Positions 1 to 9,032 of a stretch of 64,000 bases of DNA are shown one piece after another. Source of the DNA: Terriglobus roseus (GTDB lineage Bacteria; Acidobacteriota; Terriglobia; Terriglobales; Acidobacteriaceae); NCBI RefSeq assembly GCF_900105625.1, contig NZ_FNSD01000001.1, positions 310,001 through 374,000 of the forward strand, in the 5' to 3' direction. Under the pieces are notes generated by a model. It was not told the origin of the DNA, made no database searches, and saw only the letters and a list, made by a program, of their open reading frames with translations. The first letter of the stretch is position 1. Each line of letters begins with the position of its first letter. The position numbers were made by a program, and so were the translations under genes.

Positions 1-462
1 CTCGCCCGCTGCTTCCGGCGTTGGGATGGCGGCGCTGTACTTCGTCACCGGCTTCATGATGGTGACGGAGTCCATGGTTTGATGGACTTGCTTAAGAGTG
101 TCCGTGAGCGGCACGACACCCCCGATGGCGACCATGGGATCGCCCTCGGACGTAGCCGTCGCGGCAGCCGTCACGAGGTTGGACGTGCCGGGGCCCGATG
201 TGACAAGACATACACCGGGCCGGCCAGTAAGACGACCGACCGCCGCCGACATGAATCCTGCGTTCTGTTCATGTCGGCAGACAATAAGCTTCGGCACATC
301 TGGAATATCCAACATCGCGTCGAAGACAGGCATGATCTTCCCGCCGGGGATCCCGAAGATGTGCGAGACACGCTGCTCGGTCAGGCCTTGGACAAGAAGG
401 TGTGCCGATCTCCTGGTCCATGCCGACGTCTTCCCCGTGTTGCCCTCCGATTCACTTTGCAA
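1..462 (-). CDS. alsS: Acetolactate synthase (catabolic AlsS type), N-terminal part, cut by window edge
   Basis: Thiamine-pyrophosphate enzyme that condenses two pyruvates to acetolactate and CO2. Only 154 codons are in the window; the rest lies before position 1. Seen: the Pyr-domain opening HIFGIPGGKIMPVFDAM, the RHEQNAGFMSAAVGRLTG block with the catalytic Glu, and VTSGPGTSNL, then EGDPMVAIGG; these match the AlsS/pH 6 acetolactate synthase family better than anabolic IlvB or oxalyl-CoA decarboxylase. No in-frame ATG fits; a TTG at 462 overlaps the end of the oxalate decarboxylase gene by 11 bases, which suggests translational coupling, though the start is uncertain. Last gene seen of the operon with oxdC and the YoaK-like gene. 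Confidence 0.85.
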   Translation of the reverse strand, partial: MQSESEGNTGKTSAWTRRSAHLLVQGLTEQRVSHIFGIPGGKIMPVFDAMLDIPDVPKLIVCRHEQNAGFMSAAVGRLTGRPGVCLVTSGPGTSNLVTAAATATSEGDPMVAIGGVVPLTDTLKQVHQTMDSVTIMKPVTKYSAAIPTPEAAGE

Positions 463-1603
463 TGGTTGCCTCGCGATCCTGCGGTGCGGAGCGAATCGTG
501 GACACATCGAGCTTCAGGTGCGCCTGCGCCATCTTGTCCGGCATGCTTGCGATCCACTGGTTGAGCGAGATGTCCGCATAGGTGTGGCTCTTGAACGCCT
601 CGAGAAAGACGATGTCTTCCGTGCCGGTGTTCTCAATGCAGTGACCTGCCATGCTGGGGACGAAGCCCACATCATTCGCATTGAAGTCCATGGTGCGAGC
701 GGTACCACCGGTCGTCACGACGGTCATGCGGCCCTTGCCCTGCAACCAGTACTGCCACTCCCCTGTGTTCGGGTGCCAGTGCATTTCACGCATGGCTCCG
801 GGCTTGATGATTACGATAGCCGCGGAGATCGTCGTTGACACCGGGAAATTCTTCGAGTCGATGATGTAGACACTGCCCGTGGACGTAAGCTGTGCCGGTT
901 CCATCTCAGACTTCTTGAACGTGTACCGATTCACGGTCTCCAGTCGATCTCCAAGAAATTCCTTATCGGACTCAAGGGAATCTGGAAGCGCGGCCGGGAA
1001 GATGTAGAGCTGCTTATCAGGAAGCTGCTTCCACTGCTCTTCTGTCCATCCGGTATTCTTCTGGACGAGTTCCGGCGATGTATGCGCAAGAAACTCCGAC
1101 AGCAGAAACGTGTCGTCCTCCGAGAAGTCTCCCTGATCGAAGACGAGCAGGAACTCGCAACCCTCACCGCCCAGGCCCTGGATCGAATGGGGCATGCCCG
1201 CAGGGAAATACCAGAGATCACCCGCCGCAAGATCATCGATGAACATTTTGCCGTTTGGCTGGAAGACGGTAACGCGTGCCTTCCCGGTAAGCATCAGTGC
1301 CCACTCATTCGCGTGGTGCCAATGCAGTTCACGAAATGAACCATCCGTCAGCCGCATGTTTACGCCGGCGATGTCCGTGGAGGAAGGCAGTTCTCTTTGC
1401 GTGACCTGGTGCGTCCAGCCGCCAGGCTGCACTCGCTTCGGGGCGAGGTCAAAGGAATACCATAAGGGGCCCGGATTGCCATGGTCCGTTGCGGGAGGCG
1501 TGTTGGAGTCCGGGTTTTCGATAAGAAGCACTTCGTTCTCAGGGCCGGGATCGTTCTGTGCGATGGCGTTTCGCTTCGCATCGGGGACAGTGTTGGAATT
1601 CAT
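452..1603 (-). CDS. oxdC: Oxalate decarboxylase, bicupin, cytoplasmic
   Basis: Mn-dependent bicupin enzyme turning oxalate plus a proton into formate and CO2. 383 aa, the usual family length without a signal peptide, so it should be cytoplasmic. First cupin: metal ligands in ELHWHHANE (His94, His96, Glu100) and His139 in PHSIQG. The lid reads SEDDTF with Glu162, the residue needed for decarboxylation rather than oxidation in the Bacillus enzyme. Second cupin: REMHWHPNTGEW (His275, His277, Glu282) and His321 in AGHCIENTG. Start ATG at 1603 has AGGAG upstream and sits directly after the stop of the YoaK-like gene. A second, Tat-exported paralogue lies at 25760-27028. Confidence 0.93.
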   Translation of the reverse strand: MNSNTVPDAKRNAIAQNDPGPENEVLLIENPDSNTPPATDHGNPGPLWYSFDLAPKRVQPGGWTHQVTQRELPSSTDIAGVNMRLTDGSFRELHWHHANEWALMLTGKARVTVFQPNGKMFIDDLAAGDLWYFPAGMPHSIQGLGGEGCEFLLVFDQGDFSEDDTFLLSEFLAHTSPELVQKNTGWTEEQWKQLPDKQLYIFPAALPDSLESDKEFLGDRLETVNRYTFKKSEMEPAQLTSTGSVYIIDSKNFPVSTTISAAIVIIKPGAMREMHWHPNTGEWQYWLQGKGRMTVVTTGGTARTMDFNANDVGFVPSMAGHCIENTGTEDIVFLEAFKSHTYADISLNQWIASMPDKMAQAHLKLDVSTIRSAPQDREATIAK

Positions 1604-2350
1604 TCATTTCTCCTGTCGAGCAGTTTGTGCTTGAGTAACGGGCAGGTTGGAGATGCGTGCGATGTTGGCCGGATGACTGGCAAGCGTTGCCAGGATCAAG
1701 GGGAGGCAAAGAAACAGTGGCGCGTATGTTGTCGACGCGCGTTGGGCTGCAACCGCAGAGAGTGCTCCTGTGACGAAGCCCACGAGGACAGAGCAGGAGA
1801 TGATGGCTGCGATCCCGGCCCCTGCTTGGTCAGTCCCCCTGCGACCACGGGTCAGGGTGATGACCGCCTTCGTGAGTCTTGTCACGGTGCCGGTCATATA
1901 ACTGACATGCACAACAACACCGTCGGCGACGCCTGTGTAGCCGTTCTGTACTCCGAGGCAGAGGGCGAGCACGACCAAGAGCGCCCATGTAAACCAATGC
2001 GAAAGGCGGACCCCGTCAAGCACTATCGTGCAGAGAAGCAGGCATTGGAATAGAAGCACGATCCAGTGGACCAGTCGCACACGGCTCTTCTGCGCGATGA
2101 TGCCAATTACAGTGGCCAACAGGAACGCTGCAAGGGCGACAAGCGGCTTGAGCATCGCGAGCGTATGTCCCGAAGCAGCGGAGGTGATGAGCAGGACCAG
2201 ATTGCCCGTAATGTGTCCCGTGAAGCTGCCCGCGACCATGAAGCCTGTTGCGTCCGCATAGCCTCCAGCGAAGCTGTAGCAGAAGGTCGAAACCATATCT
2301 CCATAAGCAGGCTGTGAGGCTAGAGCAGGCGGAGGCATAAAGGCATTCAC
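1604..2350 (-). CDS. YoaK/DUF1275 family membrane protein
   Basis: Inner-membrane protein of the YoaK (DUF1275) family, function unknown. Seen: about six hydrophobic segments, and the family opening GYADATGFMVAGSFTGHITGNLVLL. The GTG at 2350 is chosen because GGAGG lies five bases upstream; an ATG at 2410 would add 20 residues but has no ribosome-binding site. The stop abuts the ATG of oxdC, so the three genes form one transcription unit with alsS. A role in moving substrate or product for the oxalate/acetolactate enzymes is inference only. Confidence 0.82.
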   Translation of the reverse strand: MNAFMPPPALASQPAYGDMVSTFCYSFAGGYADATGFMVAGSFTGHITGNLVLLITSAASGHTLAMLKPLVALAAFLLATVIGIIAQKSRVRLVHWIVLLFQCLLLCTIVLDGVRLSHWFTWALLVVLALCLGVQNGYTGVADGVVVHVSYMTGTVTRLTKAVITLTRGRRGTDQAGAGIAAIISCSVLVGFVTGALSAVAAQRASTTYAPLFLCLPLILATLASHPANIARISNLPVTQAQTARQEK

Positions 2351-2493
2351 CTTCGCCTCCGGGCTTCTCGCGTGATTCACCTGCGGGCTAAATAAATGCT
2401 TCACACGCATGACCGATGCATTTGCGAAGCCAAACGTGACACCTGCAAACGACCCGTTAAAATGGGGCGTCTAGGGCGGCCTTTGGACGAAGC

Positions 2494-2531
2494 GTGTCGA
2501 CGCGCCGACACTGATGTCGATGGGTCGACAC
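2494..2531. promoter_or_regulatory. Perfect GTGTCGAC inverted repeat between divergent genes
   Basis: GTGTCGAC (2494-2501) and GTCGACAC (2524-2531) are perfect inverted copies with a 22-base spacer that itself contains GCCGACAC and GTCGAT half-like sites. It lies in the divergent promoter region between the YoaK-like gene and the first sensor kinase, so an operator is plausible. No protein can be assigned. Confidence 0.45.
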
Positions 2532-2622
2532 TCTTCAGGTAAACACGGAACATCCTGCATTCAGCCAGCGCCCAGTCACGAGACACCGCTGATAGAGTGA
2601 CGTTGACCTCCGAGGAATCACC

Positions 2623-5600
2623 TTGAAGCTGCATCAGCAACGCGCATGCTATCGCTTACTTATCGCCGTCCAGTGGCTGGGCATGCTCTTCCTTCTTGCA
2701 ACGCCAGAGTTGGCCGTGACGCAAGGGACTGCTCCACGCTTGACGCAATATGCGCACGAGGCGTGGAGGGTCCGTGATGGCCTGCTGGCGGACGCACCAA
2801 TTGCTTTGGCGCAAACGACGGATGGTTATCTTTGGATCGGCACAAGTGCCGGTCTGGTTCGTTTCGACGGCGTGCACTTTGTGCCATGGAAGACGACGGA
2901 CGCGAAGGACGACAAGTCCGTCGGTGTGCTCTCGCTGCAAGCGGCGAGGGATGGCAGTTTATGGTTTGGAACAGGAACTTCTCTTGCGCAACTGAAGAAC
3001 GGCCAAGTGAGAGTTCTGCCCGGACTCAAGGCGCGCGTCAACGATCTGTCAGAAGATGCAGAGGGGAATCTCTGGCTCTCGCTTACCCGCATGCGCCGTC
3101 CACTGGACGGTCCCTTGTGCAGGACCAATGGGAAAGACCTGAAGTGCTTCGGATCACACGATGGACTCCCCTGCACTTTTGGCAATGTCTTAGCGCACGG
3201 TAGCAATGGAGCAGTGTGGATGGGCTCGTATCCGGGCGCATGCTCATGGTCAAAGGGCACAGGCACTGCATACCTACCAAAGGGAATGAAGCAGGGCGAC
3301 GTCACGACTGCCGTGAACGGCATCCTTGATCAGGGTAAAGAAGGCGTCCTCCTGGGGTTCGAAGCTGCTGGAGGTGGCCTTGGTCTGCAGCGCGTTGTCG
3401 ATGGGCGCTGGCGTTCGTTCGACCTGCCCGGGGTGACCGGTTCGCAACTCAAAGTCACAGCGCTCTTCTCCAGTAAGAATGGGGATATATGGGTCGGTAC
3501 CGAAGACGATGGGGTCTACCACATCGCCAATGGAAGGGCCGATCACTTTGGCCTGGCCGATGGGCTTACGGATAATGAGGTGCGGCGCTTCTACCAGGAC
3601 CACGAAGACAACATCTGGATTGGGACGGCGGGCGGACTGGACAAATTTCATCCGCTGCCAGTTACGACCATGTCTGTTCGTGAAGGCCTTAACTCGAATA
3701 ACGTGCAGACAGCTTTGGCCTTGCCACGCAACACCATGGCCTTCAGCACACGCGCCGGGCTCAGCCTTTTGCACGATGGGAGCTTCACTTCCTTCGCGCC
3801 ACAAACCAATGCAGCCGGCATCTCCGGGGCTTCTACCTTTGTAGATCACGCGGGCACACTCTGGGTCGGCATGGGAACCCGGTTGACCATCTTCGTCAAC
3901 GGAAGTTTCCGAAGGATCGACCTGCCCGATGGTTCTGCGCCCGGCCAGGTCACGGGGATCTGTGAGGATTCACTCCATACGATATGGATCGTTACATCGG
4001 CGAAAACCCACAGGGTCTTCCGCGTTGTCGACGGAGTTCGTTTGAAAGAGATAGATATAGGTCAACCCTCCCCCGGTGCAGGCATCGTGGCTGATCCCGT
4101 GCATGGGGTGTGGATTGACTACTCGAGGAGCGGACTCCTCCACATGGACGCCGGCGGCCAGCTCGAAGACATCAAAAGCAGCGACGCTACTACCATTGAG
4201 CGCTTCGCATTCGACCCCGACGGCTCGATCTGGGCGTGGAGTTTGAGCGGCTTATTCCACTTGAAGGACCACCGATGGACAAAGCTTGATGCGACCAAGG
4301 GACTTCCCTGCAGCCAGGTGATGTCTATGCTGAAGGATGGGCGCGGATCGACCTGGGTCTACCTGTCGTGCGGGCTGGTTGTACTCAGTGATGCGGAGTT
4401 GCAACGATGGTCGCGCCAACCCGCATCGAGCGTTTCGCTGACTCATGTCTTCGATGGCACAGACGGCGCGCACATGACGCACTCGCCCTTTTCGCCACAT
4501 GCCGCCGTCGGCTCCGATGGACGCCTTTGGTTTGCAGGTGACGGCCTGCTGCAGACTGTCGACGCTACGCAACTGGCACTGAACACTGTCGCTCCACCCG
4601 TTCATATCGAAACCGTGATCGCAGATCGAGTGACCTATGCGGCGACTGATGTAATTCACCTACCCAAACTGACTCACGATCTCGCCATCGACTATTCGGC
4701 ACTCAGTCTTGTGACACCGCAGAAGGTACGCTTCCGATATCGACTCTCCGGCGTCGACAAGGATTGGCAGGATGTCGCGCAGAGACGACAGGCCTTTTAC
4801 ATGAACCTGCGGCCGGGCCGCTATGTCTTCCAGGTTATCGCCTGCAACAACGACGGTCTTTGGAACATGACAGGAGCGCACCTGGTCCTGGTGATCCCTC
4901 CCGCTTTCTACCAGACTTTCTGGTTCTATGCCCTAGTTGCTCTCGTCGTGATATGTCTGCTCTCGCTTACCCTTCGCATTCGCATCCACTCAGCGACACG
5001 CCATGCAGAGGCGCGACAGTACGAACGACTTGCGGAGCGGGACCGCATTGCGCGCGAACTCCACGACACGCTTATCCAGGGTTTGCAAGGCATTATCCTC
5101 AATGTTCATGGGGTGATTCTTGAAGTTACTGGTAACGAACGACCCAAAGAAAAGATGGAGAAGGTGCTCGATCAAGCGGAACGCCTCCTGGTGGAGGGAC
5201 GCAACCGCGTGCGTGATTTGAGGTCGCAGACAGTGGGCGGCGTCGATCTTGCCGAACCGTTGAAACAGGTGATCGAAGATTTACGACCAGTGAGTGGACC
5301 TGAGATCACACTCGAAGTGGTGGGAGATACCCGTCCCGTTCAAGTCCTGGTTCGAGATGAGATCGTGGCGTTTGCCAGAGAAGCACTTCTGAATGCAGTG
5401 AGGCACTCCCGTGGCGTAAGTATCGATTGTGTCCTCGTCTATGAACGATCTCTTCTGTCATTCCAGTGCAGTGATGACGGCATTGGTTTCGATGAAGATC
5501 TGCTTGCGTCGAGGCGAAGCGAGGGGCACGCCGGGCTTACCGGCATGCAGGAAAGGGCAGCTCAGATCGGTGCCACCATGAGCCTTTCAAATGAAGGCAA

Positions 5601-5724
5601 AGGTGTCTCTGTGAGACTGAGCGTGCCGGGTCGTGTTGCGTTCTCGCAGTGGCGAAACGCGTCACGCAGTGCGGGCAGAATTCGACGCACATGGAAACGT
5701 GCCGTCGACTTAGCAGGATTGTGA
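2623..5724 (+). CDS. Propeller/Y_Y_Y sensor histidine kinase 1
   Basis: Membrane histidine kinase with a large periplasmic sensor. 1033 aa: N-terminal signal/anchor segment (about 10-33), a series of reg_prop propeller blades from about 45 with repeats such as DGYLWIGTSAGLVRFDG and EDNIWIGTAGGLDKF, a Y_Y_Y domain (about 695-757, FRYRLSGVDKDWQDV), one membrane helix (about 766-788), HisKA_3 dimerisation helix RDRIARELHDTLIQG with phospho-acceptor His814, and HATPase with REALLNAVRHS and DDGIGF. No receiver domain, so it must signal to a separate regulator; the NarL-type proteins at 13115 and 20610 are the nearest. Start is TTG with GAGGA seven bases upstream. Its stop lies only two bases from the stop of the converging kinase 2. 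Confidence 0.93.
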   Translation: MKLHQQRACYRLLIAVQWLGMLFLLATPELAVTQGTAPRLTQYAHEAWRVRDGLLADAPIALAQTTDGYLWIGTSAGLVRFDGVHFVPWKTTDAKDDKSVGVLSLQAARDGSLWFGTGTSLAQLKNGQVRVLPGLKARVNDLSEDAEGNLWLSLTRMRRPLDGPLCRTNGKDLKCFGSHDGLPCTFGNVLAHGSNGAVWMGSYPGACSWSKGTGTAYLPKGMKQGDVTTAVNGILDQGKEGVLLGFEAAGGGLGLQRVVDGRWRSFDLPGVTGSQLKVTALFSSKNGDIWVGTEDDGVYHIANGRADHFGLADGLTDNEVRRFYQDHEDNIWIGTAGGLDKFHPLPVTTMSVREGLNSNNVQTALALPRNTMAFSTRAGLSLLHDGSFTSFAPQTNAAGISGASTFVDHAGTLWVGMGTRLTIFVNGSFRRIDLPDGSAPGQVTGICEDSLHTIWIVTSAKTHRVFRVVDGVRLKEIDIGQPSPGAGIVADPVHGVWIDYSRSGLLHMDAGGQLEDIKSSDATTIERFAFDPDGSIWAWSLSGLFHLKDHRWTKLDATKGLPCSQVMSMLKDGRGSTWVYLSCGLVVLSDAELQRWSRQPASSVSLTHVFDGTDGAHMTHSPFSPHAAVGSDGRLWFAGDGLLQTVDATQLALNTVAPPVHIETVIADRVTYAATDVIHLPKLTHDLAIDYSALSLVTPQKVRFRYRLSGVDKDWQDVAQRRQAFYMNLRPGRYVFQVIACNNDGLWNMTGAHLVLVIPPAFYQTFWFYALVALVVICLLSLTLRIRIHSATRHAEARQYERLAERDRIARELHDTLIQGLQGIILNVHGVILEVTGNERPKEKMEKVLDQAERLLVEGRNRVRDLRSQTVGGVDLAEPLKQVIEDLRPVSGPEITLEVVGDTRPVQVLVRDEIVAFAREALLNAVRHSRGVSIDCVLVYERSLLSFQCSDDGIGFDEDLLASRRSEGHAGLTGMQERAAQIGATMSLSNEGKGVSVRLSVPGRVAFSQWRNASRSAGRIRRTWKRAVDLAGL

Positions 5725-5726
5725 CC

Positions 5727-8700
5727 TCACTCAGCGGGAGGCGCTGTCAGTGAGGGTCGTAAGAACCTCGCCAGCCTTTCCTTGAAAGAGCGATTCGATG
5801 CGCGCCGGCTGGGGATCTCCAAGTCCAATACAGTTCCGCCGTGGAGGGGTTGGAGGTAGGTCAGCGTACCTCGCAGCCGCTGTGCGCGTTCCCGCATGCC
5901 ATGGATGCCCCAGTGTCCTGGCACTTCCCCACCGTTGAGGACCTTCGGCGGGAGCCCGATGCCGTCGTCCGTCACTGCGAGGCGGAAACCATTCTCGTTG
6001 CATGTAAGAACGACTTCGACCCTTGACGCGTTTGCATGCTGTAGCGCATTACGGATTGCCTCTCTCCCGATCTGAAAGATCTCGTGCACGTCGTAGTCAG
6101 TCTCTGATTCGAAGGTCGCCACAGTTTGCACCTGCAGTTCCGTACGCGACAATTGAACGTCACGCGCGAGTTCGCGGAAGGCTCCCGGCAGTTCCACCAG
6201 CCTCATGGGGGCTGTGCGCATCTGCTGAATCGAGTCGCGACCGCTGATTAAGGACAGTTGGGCGCGGTCCATCGCGGAGTCCAGTTGAGGACGAAGGCGA
6301 TCATCTTCCGGCATCTGTGCGGTGACGCTCGCCAAGCGCAGGATGAGCCCTTGAAAGTCCTGCAACAATGTGTCGTGCAACTCCCTGGCGAGGGCGGTTC
6401 TCTCACGAACACGCCCCTCAGTACGGGCGTTGAAGATGGCTGAGAGTCGTCTGATTCGGGCGCGATAGGCAAGCCTCGCGATCAGGAGCGTAAACGAGAT
6501 GTAAAGGGTGTACATCCACCAGGTCGCCCACCATGGTTTCGCGATCACAACAACCAGCGTGATGCCCGGATCTTGAGGGTTTCCTTCGGAGGAGACAGCC
6601 TGCAGATGCAATGTGTACGTCTTTCCTGCAAGATGCGCAAAGCTAAGGCTGTGCTGCCCTGCGGGAACCATGACCCAATTTTCATCAAGGCCATCGAGCC
6701 TGTAGCGGAATCGTGCGGTCGCAGGACTGCGGAATTCCAGCGCAGAGAACTCAAGGGAGAAATCATCTTGCGAGTAGGCAAGGTCCAGCCGAGCGGTCTG
6801 TGTGATGGAGCGCTTCAGTGGCGAACGCGGTCCGATGGAAATAACGCGATCTTCGATCAACAGGTCGGTCAGCAATACGTGCGGAATAACTGGATTCTTC
6901 GTAATGTCTTCCGGGATGAAGCTCGCAACTCCCGCGAATCCGCCGAAGAGGTATCTGGATTTCCCACTCTTGGCACAGGCTCCCCAGCCGGAGAGATCCA
7001 GCGACGAGACGCCGAAAGCACTGTTATAGAGCGCGAACTTGCGAGCGTCCGGGTCGAACCGGAGCAGTCCCTGGTTGCTACCCATCCAGAGCTTCCCCGA
7101 GCGGTCCTCCAGGATGCAACTGATGATCTGGCCACCCAGTTCATTCGGTTGCGCGAATCGCAAGAACCTCTGCGCCTGCGGATCAAAGAGATTCAGGCCA
7201 CTCTGCGTTCCCACCCAGAGACGCCCATGAGTATCGAAGCGCAGACTATTGATGCGTGAATCACCAGGACCTGCCTCACTCCCATTCAGGTATGGGTAGG
7301 AATGGGCGACGCCCGTGCGCGGGTCGATCCGCCGAATGCCCGAGGAACTGCCTATCCAAAGGGTGCCATCGGGCGATTGCGACACGGCTTGAAAGTCTTC
7401 GCCGCCAGCTGCGGTCGCCAGCGTAGTGAAGTCGTTGCTGGCATTACTGAAGTGCATCAACTTGTCCCGCAACAGGACCCAAAGGCCACCGCCAGGATCT
7501 TCAAGGAAGCGGTGGACGTCCTCCCCCTGCAGCAATCGTTCCGCAACTTGTGCTCCGGGGCGCAATCGGTAGATGCCCTGATCGCTGGCAAGCCAGGTTC
7601 TGCCTTCGTGATCGCGATAGATATCGAAGACATCACGCTTTACCAGGTAGTGAAAAGGCTCGCTGTATCGCCCCGTCCTCTCATCCAGAACCTGGGTCGC
7701 ACCACTTGTGGCAATCAGCAACTTCCCCGCTGTGAGTTCACCGATTGCGGTCACGAGTGAAGACCGTAATCCGTTGCTTCTGCCCGGCTGGAAGGACAGC
7801 GTCTCAGCGGTGGTGCTATTGCGTTGAATGACGATGGGCGCAACATCATGAAACCCAACCCAGATGTCACCAGATGAATCCTGTGCCAGCATCGTCACGC
7901 GGTCTGAAGGCAGCGAATTCGACGAACCGACCCGGGGCGAATAGCGCTCGGCAGCACCGGATCCATGCGGCAGATGAATGACACCCATATCAGTCCCAAA
8001 CCACATGTCCCCGTTTTCGTCTTCCATCATCGCGTTGACTGGTCCGGGACTTTCCAGGTTCAAACCCGGAATCTTGCGGATCTCGCGGACCAATCCACTG
8101 TCCAAGTCGACTCGATACAGACGGAAACTTGCGATCAGCCAAAGGTTTCCCCAGCGGTCCTGGTGAAACGATCCCGACGATACGCTTCGGCCGAGAGAGA
8201 CGCGACGCTCTGCGACTCCCGTCGTCCGATCGAATTGCACCAGAGCGTTTGGGGTTAAAGCCCACAGATGATGTGCGCGATCTTCTTCTATCCAGGAGAT
8301 CGCCTCGGTATCAGGCTCTCCGCTGACCGCGTCACGCAGCGGAAGAAGCAAAGAGCTACCGGTCTGCGGGTTGAAATGGATGCCGCCGCCCAGGGTCGCG
8401 AGCCACAGGGTACCGTCTCGATCTTCTGAGATTGACGAGACGACGGGCGTGGAGCGGGTCCCGTGGTCCAACAGTTGGAAGTGATGGAAGCTCTCTATGT
8501 CCGGGTCATAGCGATCCAATGATCCATCGCAACTAATCCAAAGACGGCCACCACGATCTTTGAAGAGATGCCGGATGTAGAAACATCCCACGGAGGAAGG
8601 GACTTTCGGATCGTGGAAGAACTGTTTCACACGGAAACCGTCATATCGGTTCAAACCAAACTGCGTGCCCACCCAGATAAAACCGCTGGCGTCCTGAACG

Positions 8701-8864
8701 ATGTCGCCGGCACGCGTCTGGGAGAATGAGATGCCGGCGGGCAGGGGTGTCATGTGGGATTGCACCAGATCGCCGCTCTGCCCGTGAAGGGGGAACGATG
8801 CTGCCAGGCAGAAATATGCAATGAGCAGCAATGCACGCTGCCGGGACTTTATTCCGAAGGTCAT
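5727..8864 (-). CDS. Propeller/Y_Y_Y sensor histidine kinase 2
   Basis: 1045 aa, same architecture as its neighbours: Sec signal peptide (ALLLIAYFCLAASFPLHGQ), propeller repeats (SGFIWVGTQFGLNRYDG, DGTLWIGSSSGIRRID), Y_Y_Y domain (FRYRLDGLDENWVMV), a membrane helix (WWMYTLYISFTLLIARLAY), HisKA_3 with ARELHDTLLQD (His830) and HATPase with GREAIRNALQHA and DDGIGL. Likely senses a periplasmic ligand and phosphorylates a NarL-family regulator. Divergent from kinase 3 across a 168-base region with several copies of the 7-2-7 motif. Immediately before the ATG is GAAAGGGGGCGG, which can serve as ribosome-binding site and also resembles half of the motif. Confidence 0.93.
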   Translation of the reverse strand: MTFGIKSRQRALLLIAYFCLAASFPLHGQSGDLVQSHMTPLPAGISFSQTRAGDIVQDASGFIWVGTQFGLNRYDGFRVKQFFHDPKVPSSVGCFYIRHLFKDRGGRLWISCDGSLDRYDPDIESFHHFQLLDHGTRSTPVVSSISEDRDGTLWLATLGGGIHFNPQTGSSLLLPLRDAVSGEPDTEAISWIEEDRAHHLWALTPNALVQFDRTTGVAERRVSLGRSVSSGSFHQDRWGNLWLIASFRLYRVDLDSGLVREIRKIPGLNLESPGPVNAMMEDENGDMWFGTDMGVIHLPHGSGAAERYSPRVGSSNSLPSDRVTMLAQDSSGDIWVGFHDVAPIVIQRNSTTAETLSFQPGRSNGLRSSLVTAIGELTAGKLLIATSGATQVLDERTGRYSEPFHYLVKRDVFDIYRDHEGRTWLASDQGIYRLRPGAQVAERLLQGEDVHRFLEDPGGGLWVLLRDKLMHFSNASNDFTTLATAAGGEDFQAVSQSPDGTLWIGSSSGIRRIDPRTGVAHSYPYLNGSEAGPGDSRINSLRFDTHGRLWVGTQSGLNLFDPQAQRFLRFAQPNELGGQIISCILEDRSGKLWMGSNQGLLRFDPDARKFALYNSAFGVSSLDLSGWGACAKSGKSRYLFGGFAGVASFIPEDITKNPVIPHVLLTDLLIEDRVISIGPRSPLKRSITQTARLDLAYSQDDFSLEFSALEFRSPATARFRYRLDGLDENWVMVPAGQHSLSFAHLAGKTYTLHLQAVSSEGNPQDPGITLVVVIAKPWWATWWMYTLYISFTLLIARLAYRARIRRLSAIFNARTEGRVRERTALARELHDTLLQDFQGLILRLASVTAQMPEDDRLRPQLDSAMDRAQLSLISGRDSIQQMRTAPMRLVELPGAFRELARDVQLSRTELQVQTVATFESETDYDVHEIFQIGREAIRNALQHANASRVEVVLTCNENGFRLAVTDDGIGLPPKVLNGGEVPGHWGIHGMRERAQRLRGTLTYLQPLHGGTVLDLEIPSRRASNRSFKERLARFLRPSLTAPPAE

Positions 8865-8867
8865 CCG

Positions 8868-8880
8868 CCCCCTTTCGGAA
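8868..8880 (-). promoter_or_regulatory. Partial copy of the CCGAAnnAGGGG motif at the kinase 2 start
   Basis: On the minus strand TTCCGAAAGGGGG, compared with TTCCCCGAAAGAGGGGGG at 20519. It overlaps the ribosome-binding region of kinase 2, so resemblance could be chance; if bound it would block translation initiation or elongation. Confidence 0.3.
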
Positions 8881-8958
8881 CGGTGTATCGCCGAGTAGGG
8901 TCTTCTGCTTGCGCGAGATCCACTGCAAGAATCGTTGAGAACGCGTTCCGGGTGGACC

Positions 8959-8974
8959 TACCCGAATTAGGGGG
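8959..8974 (+). promoter_or_regulatory. 7-2-7 motif copy A, candidate NarL-type operator
   Basis: TACCCGA-AT-TAGGGGG, preceded by GACC. The 19-base stretch GACCTACCCGAATNAGGGG is shared with the site at 21251, the only difference being T/G at one position. It lies 59 bases upstream of kinase 3 and 95 upstream of kinase 2. Confidence 0.6.
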
Positions 8975-8980
8975 AGAGAT

Positions 8981-8996
8981 TCTCCTCGTTCGGGCG
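8981..8996 (-). promoter_or_regulatory. 7-2-7 motif copy B, inverted next to copy A
   Basis: On the minus strand CGCCCGA-AC-GAGGAGA, agreeing with the best copies in the CCCGAAyGAGG core. It faces copy A with a six-base gap, giving a paired site in the divergent kinase 2/kinase 3 promoter region. Confidence 0.5.
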
Positions 8997-9032
8997 ATAC
9001 GAAGACATGATGTGTTTGAGCATGCTTAGAAT

